Positions 13,071 through 21,881 are shown, counted from the first letter of the stretch. The stretch is DNA of 41,139 nucleotides from Corynebacterium rhinophilum (GCF_030227225.1 NZ_JASPHQ010000011.1:44782-85920), one strand, 5' to 3'. The notes: generated by a model from the sequence alone, not told the origin. Made by a program: numbers and translations.

Positions 13071-13565
13071 ATGCATAACCCTCACAGTGGAGACGGCTGG
13101 GCGGCGGGCCCCAGTGGCATTCGCGTATGGGGAAAATTCGGTGCCGCCGGCCTCTTCCTCGTCGCCGGTCGCGAGGTGCTGCTGCAACACCGTGCCGCGT
13201 GGACCAATAACGGCAATACCTGGGGGATTCCCGGCGGCGCGCGGGACTTGCAAGAAACACCCACCCAGGCCGCGCTGCGGGAAACGCATGAGGAGTGCGC
13301 CATCGCGCCTGCCGATGTCGAGGTGCTCGACACCCAGGTAACGGCCGGGCCCTATCCTCCCGCGGGGGATTTGCCGGGGGAATGGACCTATACCACCGTG
13401 TTAGCGCGCACCCGCAGCGGCCTGCGTCTGCCCACCACCGCCAACGAGGAATCGCACGAGCTGCGCTGGGTGGGCCTGGATGAGGTGGAAAACCTGCCGC
13501 TTATCGCGCCATTTCGCCACGCCTTTCCCGCCCTGCGGCAGCGGGTGGAAAAACTGTACCGGTAA
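13071..13565 (+). CDS. Nudix hydrolase
   Basis: 164 aa from the ATG at 13071; a GTG 18 nt upstream is in frame but less likely. TAGGAT 7 nt before the ATG suggests a leaderless start, although AGGA also lies nearby. The Nudix box GGARDLQETPTQAALRETHE, continuing ECAI, fits Gx5Ex7REUxEExGU with Cys at the last Gly. WGIPGG precedes the box as usual. The substrate (nucleoside di/triphosphate, sugar nucleotide or other) cannot be told. It is divergent from glnX. Confidence 0.88.
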   Translation: MHNPHSGDGWAAGPSGIRVWGKFGAAGLFLVAGREVLLQHRAAWTNNGNTWGIPGGARDLQETPTQAALRETHEECAIAPADVEVLDTQVTAGPYPPAGDLPGEWTYTTVLARTRSGLRLPTTANEESHELRWVGLDEVENLPLIAPFRHAFPALRQRVEKLYR

Positions 13566-13595
13566 AGTATCCAAAATTATGGCACTGTAGTGCTC

Positions 13596-14606
13596 ATGAT
13601 TGAAGTACAGGGACTGACTAAGGATTACGGGTCTGTCCGCGCGGTTGAGGATCTCACCTTTCAGGTAAAGCCCGGTGTGGTCACCGGCTTCTTGGGGCCC
13701 AATGGTGCCGGCAAATCCACCACCATGCGGATGATCGTGGGCTTGGACGAGCCCACGGCGGGCGAGATTCGCGTAAACGGCAAACCCTACCGCGACTTGG
13801 AGCACCCGCTGCGCGAGGTGGGCGCGCTTTTGGATGCGAAGGCGGTACACCCCAACCGCACGGCCGCGAATCACCTGAAGTGGATGGCGGCGGCCAATGG
13901 CATTCCCGCCTCCCGCGTTGATGAGGTGCTGGGGCTGGTGGGGCTTTCCGATGTCGCCGGTAAGAAAGCCGGCGGCTTTTCCCTCGGCATGGGCCAGCGT
14001 TTGGGCCTTGCGGGCGCTCTATTGGGCGATCCGGGCATCCTCATCCTGGATGAGCCGGTCAACGGCCTAGATCCAGAAGGCATCCGTTGGGTGCGCCAGC
14101 TCGTGCGCGCGCTGGCTGCAGAAGGGCGCACCATTTTGATTTCCTCCCACCTCTTGTCCGAGATGGCCCAGACGGCTGACCACCTCGTGGTCATTGGCAA
14201 GGGGAAGATGGTTGCGGATAAGCCCACCCACGAGTTCGTCCGCGGCCACTCGCAGTCCTTGGTGTATGTGCGCTCGAACCACCTCCCGGAATTCGGTGAA
14301 GCCCTAAAGAAGGAGGGCGTTTCCTTTACCGAATCTAAGGACGAGGAGGGCCGCCCGCGGCTCGAGGTCATCAACCAGACCCCCGAGTTCGTGGGCGAGC
14401 TGGCCTATTCCACCGGGGTGCCGCTGCACGAGCTCACCCTGAAAAGCGCTTCGCTGGAGGATGCCTTCATGGATCTCACTGGCGATGCCGTGCAGTATCA
14501 CGCAGGCACGCCTGGTGCCTCGGGCACGCAGGCAGGTCAGTCGGGCCAGGCAGGCCAGCCCGGTCAGTCCGGTGGGTTCGCCCGCCCCAACGAGCAGGAG
14601 GTTTAA
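13596..14606 (+). CDS. ABC transporter ATP-binding protein
   Basis: 336 aa from MIEVQGLTKDYG; a GTG at 13590 is an alternative start and no clear ribosome binding site precedes either. Walker A GPNGAGKST, signature LGMGQ, Walker B ILILDEPVNGLD and H-loop ISSHLL are intact. The type is that of multidrug/bacitracin-like exporters (CcmA/BcrA). The C-terminus carries an odd Gly/Gln/Ser-rich stretch (QAGQSGQAGQPGQSGG, about residues 310-326) not needed for the ATPase fold. It lies 6 nt before its permease partner. The substrate is unknown. Confidence 0.93.
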   Translation: MIEVQGLTKDYGSVRAVEDLTFQVKPGVVTGFLGPNGAGKSTTMRMIVGLDEPTAGEIRVNGKPYRDLEHPLREVGALLDAKAVHPNRTAANHLKWMAAANGIPASRVDEVLGLVGLSDVAGKKAGGFSLGMGQRLGLAGALLGDPGILILDEPVNGLDPEGIRWVRQLVRALAAEGRTILISSHLLSEMAQTADHLVVIGKGKMVADKPTHEFVRGHSQSLVYVRSNHLPEFGEALKKEGVSFTESKDEEGRPRLEVINQTPEFVGELAYSTGVPLHELTLKSASLEDAFMDLTGDAVQYHAGTPGASGTQAGQSGQAGQPGQSGGFARPNEQEV

Positions 14607-14612
14607 TCCGCC

Positions 14613-15389
14613 ATGTTGAATATCTTGAAATCCGAGTGGATTAAGCTGCGCACCACCCGCTCCTTCTGGTGGACCACCGCGCTATTTCTCCTATTTTCCT
14701 GGGGCTGGGCCGGTGTCACCGCTGCGTTTATGGAGCCACTCGATCCGGAAGCCGTTGATATGGGCTTCCAGCTTATTAGTCCCGAGTTCACCATCGTATT
14801 CTTGGGGACCCTAGGCCTGCCGGTGCTGATGATTCAGGCCATCATGCTGGTGACCACGGAATACCGCTTCGGCACCCAGTCCATTACCTTCATGGCCTCC
14901 CCGCGGCGCTGGAGCGTGGCCGTGGCCAAGCTGGTCTTATACGCGGTCATCGCGGCCGTACTGACCTTCATTGGTGTGGTGGGCGCGTACCTGCTTACGG
15001 ATCTGTTTGCCGATAGCTCCATTTCCGCCACCTTCGACCCCTGGAACGATGAAGTCGGCCGCGAGCAGCTGTGGAAGTACCCACTGGCCGCGGGCCTCCT
15101 GGTGGCCTTTGCCCAAGGCATCGGCATGCTCATTCGCCAGACCGCGGGCTCTGTGGCGCTGGGCCTTATTTTGTACTTGGGTGTGGATCAAATCGTCAGC
15201 ATGATGCCCGTGGTAGGCGATAAGATTGGTAGCTACATGCCCTTTACCGCTTTCCAGAACTGGCTATTCAATACCCCAGTGGATAACGCACTGTGGACCG
15301 AGGCCGCAGGCAGCGGCATCGTATTCTTCATCTGGGCCGCGGTGTTGTGGGCCCTTGGCGTGCTGGTGCTGCACAAGCGCGATGCTTAG
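14613..15389 (+). CDS. ABC transporter permease (ABC-2 type)
   Basis: 258 aa with about six membrane segments, beginning ILKSEWIKLRTTRSFWWTT, a start typical of ABC-2 permeases of this export type, and ending VLVLHKRDA. AGGAGG lies just upstream of the ATG, overlapping the end of the ATPase gene. Together they form an exporter of unknown substrate. A strong terminator follows after about 110 nt. Confidence 0.9.
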   Translation: MLNILKSEWIKLRTTRSFWWTTALFLLFSWGWAGVTAAFMEPLDPEAVDMGFQLISPEFTIVFLGTLGLPVLMIQAIMLVTTEYRFGTQSITFMASPRRWSVAVAKLVLYAVIAAVLTFIGVVGAYLLTDLFADSSISATFDPWNDEVGREQLWKYPLAAGLLVAFAQGIGMLIRQTAGSVALGLILYLGVDQIVSMMPVVGDKIGSYMPFTAFQNWLFNTPVDNALWTEAAGSGIVFFIWAAVLWALGVLVLHKRDA

Positions 15390-15501
15390 GCGAGGATATC
15401 GTGTTTGTAGAGAGGAAGCTTTAATTAATCTGTGAACCCTCCGGGCGAAGTTATTCGGGTTCGTCCAGTGTGGGTAGGTCTGTTGTTTGAGACCTGACTG
15501 G

Positions 15502-15535
15502 TAACCGGCTGATTGTGATCAGCCGGTTATTTTTT
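15502..15535 (+). terminator. Strong intrinsic terminator after the ABC operon
   Basis: TAACCGGCTGAT pairs perfectly with ATCAGCCGGTTA (12 bp, loop TGTG), followed by six T. It ends the Nudix/ABC region. Confidence 0.95.
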
Positions 15536-15784
15536 ATTAGTGGTGATTAATGGCTGCCTCAGAAAACAGCCTTTCCAGGTGGGAGAATGGTTGAGGACCC
15601 TATGGATGAGCGCATATCGCAAATTAAACTCTGAACGCCTTTAAATATAATTCTATTTTATCGGAAATGCAGTTTAAATATTGTCTATGTGCTGAAAATA
15701 TTTTTCTTTTTTGTTAAGGTGGGAAGAGAGGGAAAGAGATTGTGTAGAGCAATTTAGCCAAGTTTATCTGAAGGAGTGATAAAA
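15536..15784 (+). other. AT-rich leader region of the CAP-protein gene
   Basis: This stretch holds no coding frame of note. It is much more AT-rich than its neighbours, with TTTAAATAT twice (about 15640 and 15673) and a T-run near 15705. The CAP gene ribosome binding site AAGGAG sits at 15771-15776. No confident promoter was found. Confidence 0.5.
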
Positions 15785-16312
15785 GTGTCCGACGAAATTC
15801 TTCCTGATTCTGTTGAGAAGTTTGTAGCCCCGACTATCGCGGGCGCAGCATTAGTGGGAGGTGGGGTAGCCGCAACTACCCCTCCAGCTAAGGCACAAGG
15901 TCCTGTCGGTAACGCTGCTGAAGTAGTTAGCCACATGAAGCCCGATGGGGCCCGTGCACACTCTATTGTTAACGAAGTCAATGCAGCAAGGGCGGATCAT
16001 GGTTTAAATCCCGTGACAGAAAACTCTGCGTTAAACAATATCGCTCAAGACTGGGCCGACCATTTGGTGGGAACAGGGGATTTGCAGCATCGGCCAAATC
16101 ACTGGGAAACCTATCCGGATAGTATTCCTGCCGGTGGCGAAAACGTCCTTCAAGCATGGGATGATTTCGCAGATGCGAAGCTGGTGAATATGTGGCTGAA
16201 TTCTCCCAGCCACAGGAAGATTTTGCTAGATCCAGAAGCGAAAACGGTTGGTACGGGCATTGCCGTTGGGGCGAATGGTGAGCTTTTTGCCGTACAGAAT
16301 TTTGGACGTTAA
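15785..16312 (+). CDS. CAP/SCP-domain protein, probably exported
   Basis: 175 aa from the GTG at 15785, 8 nt after AAGGAG; an in-frame GTG at 15776 overlaps the ribosome binding site and is rejected. The CAP domain (from about residue 55) shows IVNEVNAARADHGLNPV, LNNIAQDWADHL, AGGENVLQAW, NMWLNSPSHRKILLDP and GTGIAVG, the usual signatures including the GEN and SPSHR motifs. The N-terminus starts acidic (SDEILPDSVEKF) and then has a weakly hydrophobic Ala/Gly stretch ending PAKAQG. That resembles a signal peptide but lacks the usual basic start, so export is likely but not certain. The gene stands alone in an AT-rich island and may be acquired. Function is unknown; related proteins act at cell surfaces. 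Confidence 0.85.
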   Translation: MSDEILPDSVEKFVAPTIAGAALVGGGVAATTPPAKAQGPVGNAAEVVSHMKPDGARAHSIVNEVNAARADHGLNPVTENSALNNIAQDWADHLVGTGDLQHRPNHWETYPDSIPAGGENVLQAWDDFADAKLVNMWLNSPSHRKILLDPEAKTVGTGIAVGANGELFAVQNFGR

Positions 16313-16655
16313 AGAAGTTCCTTTTGTAATCCTCTTCGGAATAGGAGCGATATGATCACTCTTGTATTCCCTAAGCTTTTGATACGCTCTCGCGCATAGG
16401 CAATGTCAAAATCTAGGATCAGGCTTTACAGTAAAAAGCAATAGACAAGAGGGAAATCTGCGGAGAATTCGGCGTATCTTTCGCAATTAGTTCCAATAAT
16501 TAACGCCGATCCGGAGTCAATTAAGTGGACTACAAACTCATCTCTGCGGTAATGCCGTGCGCGGTTCAACGCGGGATGTTCTACTTTGGCTCTACAACAG
16601 AAGGCTTGTTTTAGATATCCTATGAGCGGACTATTGGGGCATCGGCAAGCAAAGC
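16313..16655. other. Intergenic gap, nothing clear
   Basis: 343 nt between the CAP gene and the convergent cls-like gene. No open frame with a ribosome binding site, no strong hairpin with T-run and no complete RNA gene was seen. Composition is mixed, AT-rich on the left and closer to the chromosome on the right. Confidence 0.5.
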
Positions 16656-18119
16656 TTATTGCAGTGCCGAGGTCAGCCGCATGACGTTATCGACGTAGCG
16701 GCGGACAAAACCGCGCTGGTTCCACTCCTCTAGGGTGAGCTCGTGGCAGACCGCGCGGTAATTGGCGGCGAGCTGGTTGAACTGGGCGAGGAGATCGCCT
16801 TTGGCCACGAGCATGGTGGTCTCATAGTTGAGACCGAAGGAGCGCGGGTCCATATTGGATGAGCCGAACATGCACAGCGGATTGAACTCCTGGTCATCCG
16901 GATCCGTGATGATGAACTTGGAGTGCAAGACGTAGGGGTAGGGGAATTGGTAGATATGCACCCCGGCCTCAAGTAGCGCTTGGTAATACGAGGACTGGGC
17001 GTGGTTGACCATGAATTGGTCCGCGGTATCGGAGACATAAAGCTCCACGTCCACCCCGCGGTAGCAGGCGGTGGTGACGGCCTCTAAGAGCGATTCATCC
17101 GGCACGAAATACGGCGAGCACAGCACGAGTCGCTGCTTGGCGTGGTGCACTAGGGAGTTAAACATGCGCAGGTTGGGCTCGGTGGTATAGCCGGGGCCGG
17201 ATGGGATCATCTGCAGGTAGTTGGCATCGACGGTTTGGGCATCATCATACGGCAGCTCATCTAGCGGGAGGTTCTCGCCGGATTCGGTGTACCAATCCAC
17301 CGCGAAGACCGCGGTCATGGCGGTGACGATGGGGCCAGACAGTTCCACCATGTAATCGATCCAGAAGCGGTCCTTGGTTTTATATTGGCGCTTGATCAGG
17401 TTGATGGAACCGATAAAACCTACCTCGCCATCGATGATGACGAGCTTGCGGTGATTGCGCAGATCCGGGCGGCGGAAGCGGCCCTTGTGCAGCTGGATAG
17501 GCAGCATGAGGCGCCAATCCACGCCGATTTCCGTGAGTTTATCTCCTAGCGAGGAATAACCCTTGTACTTAAAACTGCCAATCTGATCCAGCAAAAGGCG
17601 AACCTTGACACCGCGGGCGGTGGCGCGGGCGAGGGCCTGGAACAACACATCCGTGGTCTCATCCCAGGATTGGATATAGACCTCGATGGAGACGTACTTT
17701 TCGGCGCGGTCTACGGCCGCGGCGATGGCGCGAATGCATTCATCGTAATCCGCATGCAGGCCCAGGTTATGGCCAATGAGCGCCGGAAAGCCGGTTAGCT
17801 CGCGGTTGAGCTTGATGACGGATTCCACTTCCGCCGACAGGATGCCCTTGGGGTGATCCGGGGTGCGGGCGGAAATATCTTCAAGACGTTCATTGGCCTC
17901 TTGCTGAATGCGGTGGCGGCGCCGGTTGATATACGGCGAGCCCATGAGCAAAAACAGCGGCAGGCCAATGACGGGTAGCACCAAAATAGCCAGCAGCCAT
18001 GCCGTGGAATTGGAGGGCCGGCGGCCTTCTGGCACGAAGCCCACGGCGATGATCTTGATGGAATAATCAATGATGAGGAAGAGCAGCTGCCAGAAGCTGA
18101 GATCGAGCGACCAGGTCAT
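16656..18119 (-). CDS. cls: Cardiolipin synthase-like phospholipase D protein
   Basis: 487 aa. Two N-terminal membrane segments (SFWQLLFLIIDYSIKIIAV; WLLAILVLPVIGLPLFLLMG) precede two phospholipase D domains. The HKD motifs are NHRKLVIIDG with GSIN, and LHSKFIITDP with GSSNMDPRSF. Cardiolipin synthases of this type join two phosphatidylglycerols at the membrane. The order and length match the bacterial Cls family. Its ATG directly follows the xth stop, so it is probably co-transcribed with xth. Confidence 0.92.
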   Translation of the reverse strand: MTWSLDLSFWQLLFLIIDYSIKIIAVGFVPEGRRPSNSTAWLLAILVLPVIGLPLFLLMGSPYINRRRHRIQQEANERLEDISARTPDHPKGILSAEVESVIKLNRELTGFPALIGHNLGLHADYDECIRAIAAAVDRAEKYVSIEVYIQSWDETTDVLFQALARATARGVKVRLLLDQIGSFKYKGYSSLGDKLTEIGVDWRLMLPIQLHKGRFRRPDLRNHRKLVIIDGEVGFIGSINLIKRQYKTKDRFWIDYMVELSGPIVTAMTAVFAVDWYTESGENLPLDELPYDDAQTVDANYLQMIPSGPGYTTEPNLRMFNSLVHHAKQRLVLCSPYFVPDESLLEAVTTACYRGVDVELYVSDTADQFMVNHAQSSYYQALLEAGVHIYQFPYPYVLHSKFIITDPDDQEFNPLCMFGSSNMDPRSFGLNYETTMLVAKGDLLAQFNQLAANYRAVCHELTLEEWNQRGFVRRYVDNVMRLTSALQ

Positions 18120-18929
18120 TTAACGCACGGAATCGAAATCGGGCAGATCGAAATCTGCATTGAGCGGGCAGTGATCGGAGGTCTTCTCGCCAGCGCGTTC
18201 TTCCATGTCTACGCGCGCGCCGGTGACGTGTTTGGCCAGCGGCGGCGAGGCCAGCTGGAAATCGATGCGCATGCCCTCGTTCTTGTGAAAGCGCATTCCC
18301 TTGTAATCAAAGTAGGTATAGCGCTGGTCTTCGGTAAAACGGCGCGTAACCTCTTCGAGGCCGGCCTCCTCGAGCATCTGGAAGGCGGCGCGTTCGGGTT
18401 CGGTAACGTGTGTCTTGCCGCGGAAGGCCTCGATATCCCATACGTCCTCATCGCGCGGGGCAATATTGAAATCGCCGGTTAGAAGCAGCTTGGATTGGGC
18501 ACGCCCCGCGGCGTAGCGGGAGAGCTGGTAGAGAAAGTCCAGCTTGTAGTCATAGTGGCGGTCGGTGATCTCGCGGCCGTTGGGAATATACAGCGACCAG
18601 ATTTCTATCCCGCGGATGCGCGCACCAAGCGCCCGGGCTTCACGGTTCTGGGGCTTTTCAGGGTTCTTGGAAAAACCAGGTTGGTGGGGGAATCCGGTAA
18701 AGACTTCTTCCGGTTCCTCCTTGGAAATGATGGCCACGCCATTCCATTGGTTCAGGCCATGGCAGGTGACGTGGTACCCGGCATCCTCGAAGGCCTCGCG
18801 GGGGAATTTATCGTCCTTGACCTTGGTCTCTTGTAGGCACAGCACGTCGATGTCGTGCGTGTGGAGAAGATCCAGCGCCCGCTGGATGCGGGTGCGAACG
18901 GAGTTGATATTCCACGTGGTGATGCGCAT
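18120..18929 (-). CDS. xth: Exodeoxyribonuclease III (AP endonuclease)
   Basis: 269 aa, endonuclease/exonuclease/phosphatase fold, acting in base-excision repair. Active-site motifs: TWNINSVR, LCLQETK (metal-binding Glu), YIPNGRE, LTGDFNIAPRDEDVW, MRIDF and TSDHCPL (catalytic Asp-His). Length is as in E. coli XthA. TACTGT sits 7 nt before the ATG, so it can start as a leaderless mRNA of its own; cls follows with no gap. Confidence 0.95.
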   Translation of the reverse strand: MRITTWNINSVRTRIQRALDLLHTHDIDVLCLQETKVKDDKFPREAFEDAGYHVTCHGLNQWNGVAIISKEEPEEVFTGFPHQPGFSKNPEKPQNREARALGARIRGIEIWSLYIPNGREITDRHYDYKLDFLYQLSRYAAGRAQSKLLLTGDFNIAPRDEDVWDIEAFRGKTHVTEPERAAFQMLEEAGLEEVTRRFTEDQRYTYFDYKGMRFHKNEGMRIDFQLASPPLAKHVTGARVDMEERAGEKTSDHCPLNADFDLPDFDSVR

Positions 18930-18936
18930 GGATAAT

Positions 18937-18942
18937 ACAGTA
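18937..18942 (-). promoter_or_regulatory. -10 box of xth (leaderless)
   Basis: TACTGT on the minus strand, 7 nt before the xth ATG, and no ribosome binding site between. The alternative TATTAT is only 2 nt from the ATG and too close. Confidence 0.45.
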
Positions 18943-19012
18943 CCGCGCGGGCAATGGCCCGGACTAGTCCAGGCTGCGGCCGGCGGGTTAGGCGGACTAG
19001 CGCAGCGAAGGG

Positions 19013-20014
19013 CTAGTCGCGCAGCTGCGCGTAGATCTGGCGGTGCTGCTCGATGAACCCCAGCTTTTCGTACAGGCGAATGCCGGCGGTATTAGAAGCT
19101 AGGACATCGAGGTAGGCGTGCTGCGCGCCCTGCTCGCGCCCCCAGCGCAGCATGTGCTGGCCCAAGAGGGCACCCAAACCTTGGCGGCGATGCGCGGGTG
19201 CTACCTCCACGGCGGAGTATCCCAGCCAGGCGGTGCCGTCGCCGGATTCGGTGATGGTGCCGCGGGTGATGGCAACGGTCTCGCCGTCAATAACTAACCG
19301 TCCAAAGCCCATCGTGCCCTCGATGCGGGCGCGCAGGTACTCCAAGGCCTGGGCAGGCAGCGCCTGGCCGCGGAAGTGGTACATCTGCAGCCACGCGTCA
19401 TCGGGTTGGTCATCGATGCGGAACTCCGCCCCGCTGGGGTGTGAGCCCGGCACCTCGGCGGATAGACCCGCGAGATCGCGCAGGACCATGACGAGGATTT
19501 CGGGTTCGGTCTCCCAGGTGGCATCGGCAAGCAGGCGCTCTGCGGGCTTGCCAATGCGTTCCGGGATGAGCAGGCGCACCGGGAGATCGTGGCGGCGGAA
19601 GAACTCCGTGATTTCCGCCAGCGGGACCGGGTTAAAGCCCGCGGAGAGGCCGAGCGGGACGGCGGAATTAGACCGGCCCGTCACGCCATCGCCGGCGCGC
19701 ATGAGCCAGGAGCCGTCCGAAGTCCACGTGTGCTCCTTGCCGGGAAAGGCCTGGGCGGTGGCGTATTCGACGGCGCGAATATCGGAATTGCGCACCATCC
19801 GCGGCGAGAGGCGCTTGATAATTTTCAGCTGCTCGGGCGCGATCTCCACGGCCTCGAGGTCAGAGGGATAGCCGCCGACCTGCTGCGGGCGGATGATCAG
19901 CGGCTCAAGGCTGAGGACGTGGCCAATGACATCGCTGTGCACATCACCAAAATCGCGCCGGGCCACGACGCGATCGCCTACCTGCACGTCATCGGAACGA
20001 AAGATGCGAGACAT
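19013..20014 (-). CDS. GNAT-family N-acetyltransferase
   Basis: 333 aa. The first 75 residues form a small beta-rich domain (VGDRVVARRDFGDVHSDVIG). The middle looks like a degenerate acetyltransferase half, and the last 130 residues are a clear GNAT domain: GYSAVEVAPAHRRQGLGALL (acetyl-CoA loop RRQGLG) and AYLDVLASNTAGIRLYEKLG. The acceptor is unknown. It starts 2 nt after the def stop, so it is translated with def. A two-gene unit of peptide deformylase and acetyltransferase suggests, but does not prove, a link to N-terminal protein processing. Confidence 0.88.
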   Translation of the reverse strand: MSRIFRSDDVQVGDRVVARRDFGDVHSDVIGHVLSLEPLIIRPQQVGGYPSDLEAVEIAPEQLKIIKRLSPRMVRNSDIRAVEYATAQAFPGKEHTWTSDGSWLMRAGDGVTGRSNSAVPLGLSAGFNPVPLAEITEFFRRHDLPVRLLIPERIGKPAERLLADATWETEPEILVMVLRDLAGLSAEVPGSHPSGAEFRIDDQPDDAWLQMYHFRGQALPAQALEYLRARIEGTMGFGRLVIDGETVAITRGTITESGDGTAWLGYSAVEVAPAHRRQGLGALLGQHMLRWGREQGAQHAYLDVLASNTAGIRLYEKLGFIEQHRQIYAQLRD

Positions 20015-20016
20015 GA

Positions 20017-20640
20017 TTAATCGTCGTGCCCGAAGGGATCTTCGTCTTCACCCGGCATCCAGGTGTAGCCCGGCTCAGTCCAGCCATTGCGCTTAATGGC
20101 CTTCTTGGCCTGCCGCTTGTAGCGGCCGATGAGGGTATCGGTATAGACGTAGCCATCGAGGTGACCGGTCTCGTGCTGCAGGCACCGGGCAAAAAAGCCG
20201 TAGCCCTCCACGGTAATGTCGTTGCCGTGCTCGTCCTTGCCGGTCACGCGCGCCCAGTCGGCACGGCCGGTGGGAAAGCCCTCGCCCGGCACGGAGAGGC
20301 AGCCTTCGTCATCGGAGCCGTCATCGGCAGGCATGGTCTCTGGAATCTCGGAGGTCTCCAGCACCGGGTTGATAACGCACCCCTTGCGCATGCCGGCCTT
20401 GTCCGCGGGCAGCTCGGTGCCATCGGGGCCTTCGGTATCCGGGCAGTGGTAGACGAAGAGCCGCTTGCCGATGCCCACCTGGTTCGCAGCCAAGCCCACG
20501 CCATGGGCAACTTCCATGGTCTCGTACATGTCCGCGATGAGTTGTTGCATCTCTGGGCTGGAAATCTCGGATTCTTCCACCGGCGTGGTGGGCTGATGAA
20601 GCACGGGGTCGCCGTGGATAACGATGGGGCGAATAGTCAT
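20017..20640 (-). CDS. def: Peptide deformylase
   Basis: 207 aa. It removes the formyl group from nascent proteins with a metal ion. The three motifs are [18 protein letters not shown] and QHETGHLDG; the last has Gly where many bacteria have Asp, a form common in actinobacteria. The C-terminal extension is acidic ([11 protein letters not shown]). TAAACT lies 7 nt before the ATG in a 16-nt intergenic region shared with the divergent DUF3263 gene, so the mRNA is probably leaderless. Confidence 0.96.
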   Translation of the reverse strand: MTIRPIVIHGDPVLHQPTTPVEESEISSPEMQQLIADMYETMEVAHGVGLAANQVGIGKRLFVYHCPDTEGPDGTELPADKAGMRKGCVINPVLETSEIPETMPADDGSDDEGCLSVPGEGFPTGRADWARVTGKDEHGNDITVEGYGFFARCLQHETGHLDGYVYTDTLIGRYKRQAKKAIKRNGWTEPGYTWMPGEDEDPFGHDD

Positions 20641-20656
20641 GCTTTACAGTTTAGGC
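20641..20656. promoter_or_regulatory. Overlapping divergent leaderless promoters
   Basis: The 16 nt between the two start codons read GCTTTACAGTTTAGGC. On the plus strand TACAGT (20645-20650) is 6 nt before ATG. On the minus strand TAAACT (20653-20648) is 7 nt before the def ATG. The two -10 boxes overlap, leaving no room for ribosome binding sites. Confidence 0.65.
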
Positions 20657-20914
20657 ATGAACCCCTTGTCTGACCTAGACGCCGCCATCTTAGATTTTGA
20701 GGAAGCCGCCCCGCGCAGCATTGGCCGCAAGGAAGAGGCCATTCGTGCGCAGCTGGATATCTCGCCGGTGCGCTATCACCAACGGCTGAACCTGCTTCTT
20801 GATGTCCCTGCTGCCGCCGAATCCCATCCCCTCTTGGTGGCGCGGCTGAAGCGCCTGCGGGAGGAGCGTGAAAATACGCGGCGCGCCGCGCGGGGAAATA
20901 CCCCACCGCGTTAG
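20657..20914 (+). CDS. DUF3263 family protein
   Basis: 85 aa from MNPLSDLDAAILDFEEAAPR; upstream in-frame codons lie within def and are rejected. The sequence fits the actinobacterial DUF3263 family: short helical protein with RSIGRKEEAIRAQLDISPVRYHQRLN, which resembles a small helix-turn-helix unit. A DNA-binding role is plausible but unproven. It is leaderless and divergent from def. Confidence 0.85.
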   Translation: MNPLSDLDAAILDFEEAAPRSIGRKEEAIRAQLDISPVRYHQRLNLLLDVPAAAESHPLLVARLKRLREERENTRRAARGNTPPR

Positions 20915-20924
20915 AACCGGCTAC

Positions 20925-20930
20925 TAATGT
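20925..20930 (+). promoter_or_regulatory. -10 box of the LytR_C gene (leaderless)
   Basis: TAATGT with 7 nt to the GTG start codon; no ribosome binding site. Confidence 0.5.
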
Positions 20931-20937
20931 TACTGAA

Positions 20938-21837
20938 GTGACTAAAGAGAATCCGGACAATCTATACGACCAGCAATTCGACGACGCCGCTGGCGATGCC
21001 GCCGCGGCCGATTACGGCGATGCTTATTATGACGACGCCTACGACGACGCTGCTGCCGCTGGCGCTGCAGGTGCCGGAGCAGGAGCCGCTGCGGCCGGAA
21101 CCGGCGGCGGTGGGGGAGGCGCCCACGCTAAGAAAGGCGGTTTACCACTGCGCGGGCTTGCGATGGTGTTGATCGCCGTGGCCGTGATGCTCGGCCTGTG
21201 GGGCCTTTATGCCATGACCTCAGAAGACGACGATTCGACCGTTGCTTCCGATTCCGAGCAGTCGAAGTCGGACGGCTCAGCTAATGGAGGCCAGGAAGGC
21301 AATGGCGCCGGTGGTCCTGCCGCCGATGGCGTCCGCGGCGATGGCTCTCGCGACGGGGCCAATAACCAACCGCCGCGCGAAGGCGAGGGCGATAACGCGC
21401 ACCCGAACGGCGACGCCAAGGACGAAGCCAACCGCGATGCGGGCCGCGAGGACGGTGCGCGCGGCGAAGATTCCGACCGCACCGGGGATGCAGCCCGGGC
21501 CGGCGGCAACGACGCGCCGTCCGCTGCGCGCGACCGCAATGACATTAAGGTCAGCGTGCTCAATAACTCCGGTGAATCCGATAAGGCCAAAAACGAAGCC
21601 GATGTGTTGAAGGACGGTGGCTTCAAGGTAGGCTATGTGGGCAACCTGCCAGGCGACGTGTTGACCGTGCCCAAGACCACCGTCTTCTACCCAGAAGGCG
21701 ATGCCTCTGCAGAGTCCCTGGCCAGGGAAGTTGCCGCGCGCTACCAGGCAGAAGTCAAGCCTATGAATAGGGACCTGCCCAAGGAAGCCACCGAGGACGG
21801 AGCTGTCGTGGTCGCCCTCGCAGTCCCACAGGCCTAA
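20938..21837 (+). CDS. LytR C-terminal domain membrane protein
   Basis: 299 aa, GTG start. An Asp/Ala/Tyr-rich cytoplasmic N-terminus and a Gly-rich stretch lead to one membrane segment (LRGLAMVLIAVAVMLGLWGLY, about residues 72-92). A long Asp/Gly/Arg/Asn low-complexity linker follows, then the LytR_cpsA_psr C-terminal domain: IKVSVLNNSGESDKAKNEAD, then LKDGGFKVGYVGNLPGD and TTVFYPEGDASAESLAREVA. No catalytic LCP domain is present. Role inferred: cell-envelope associated. The exact function is unknown. Confidence 0.85.
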   Translation: MTKENPDNLYDQQFDDAAGDAAAADYGDAYYDDAYDDAAAAGAAGAGAGAAAAGTGGGGGGAHAKKGGLPLRGLAMVLIAVAVMLGLWGLYAMTSEDDDSTVASDSEQSKSDGSANGGQEGNGAGGPAADGVRGDGSRDGANNQPPREGEGDNAHPNGDAKDEANRDAGREDGARGEDSDRTGDAARAGGNDAPSAARDRNDIKVSVLNNSGESDKAKNEADVLKDGGFKVGYVGNLPGDVLTVPKTTVFYPEGDASAESLAREVAARYQAEVKPMNRDLPKEATEDGAVVVALAVPQA

Positions 21838-21869
21838 ATAAAATTCATGGAATATTACCGCCTACCCGT

Positions 21870-21875
21870 TAAGCT
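21870..21875 (+). promoter_or_regulatory. -10 box of the carboxylate-amine ligase gene (leaderless)
   Basis: TAAGCT followed by 6 nt and the GTG start; no ribosome binding site. Confidence 0.5.
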
Positions 21876-21881
21876 GGACAG

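Noticed and set aside
16556..16576. T-arm-like sequence (GCGCGGTTCAACGCGGG)
   Set aside because: No acceptor, D or anticodon arm could be placed around it, so it is not called a tRNA.
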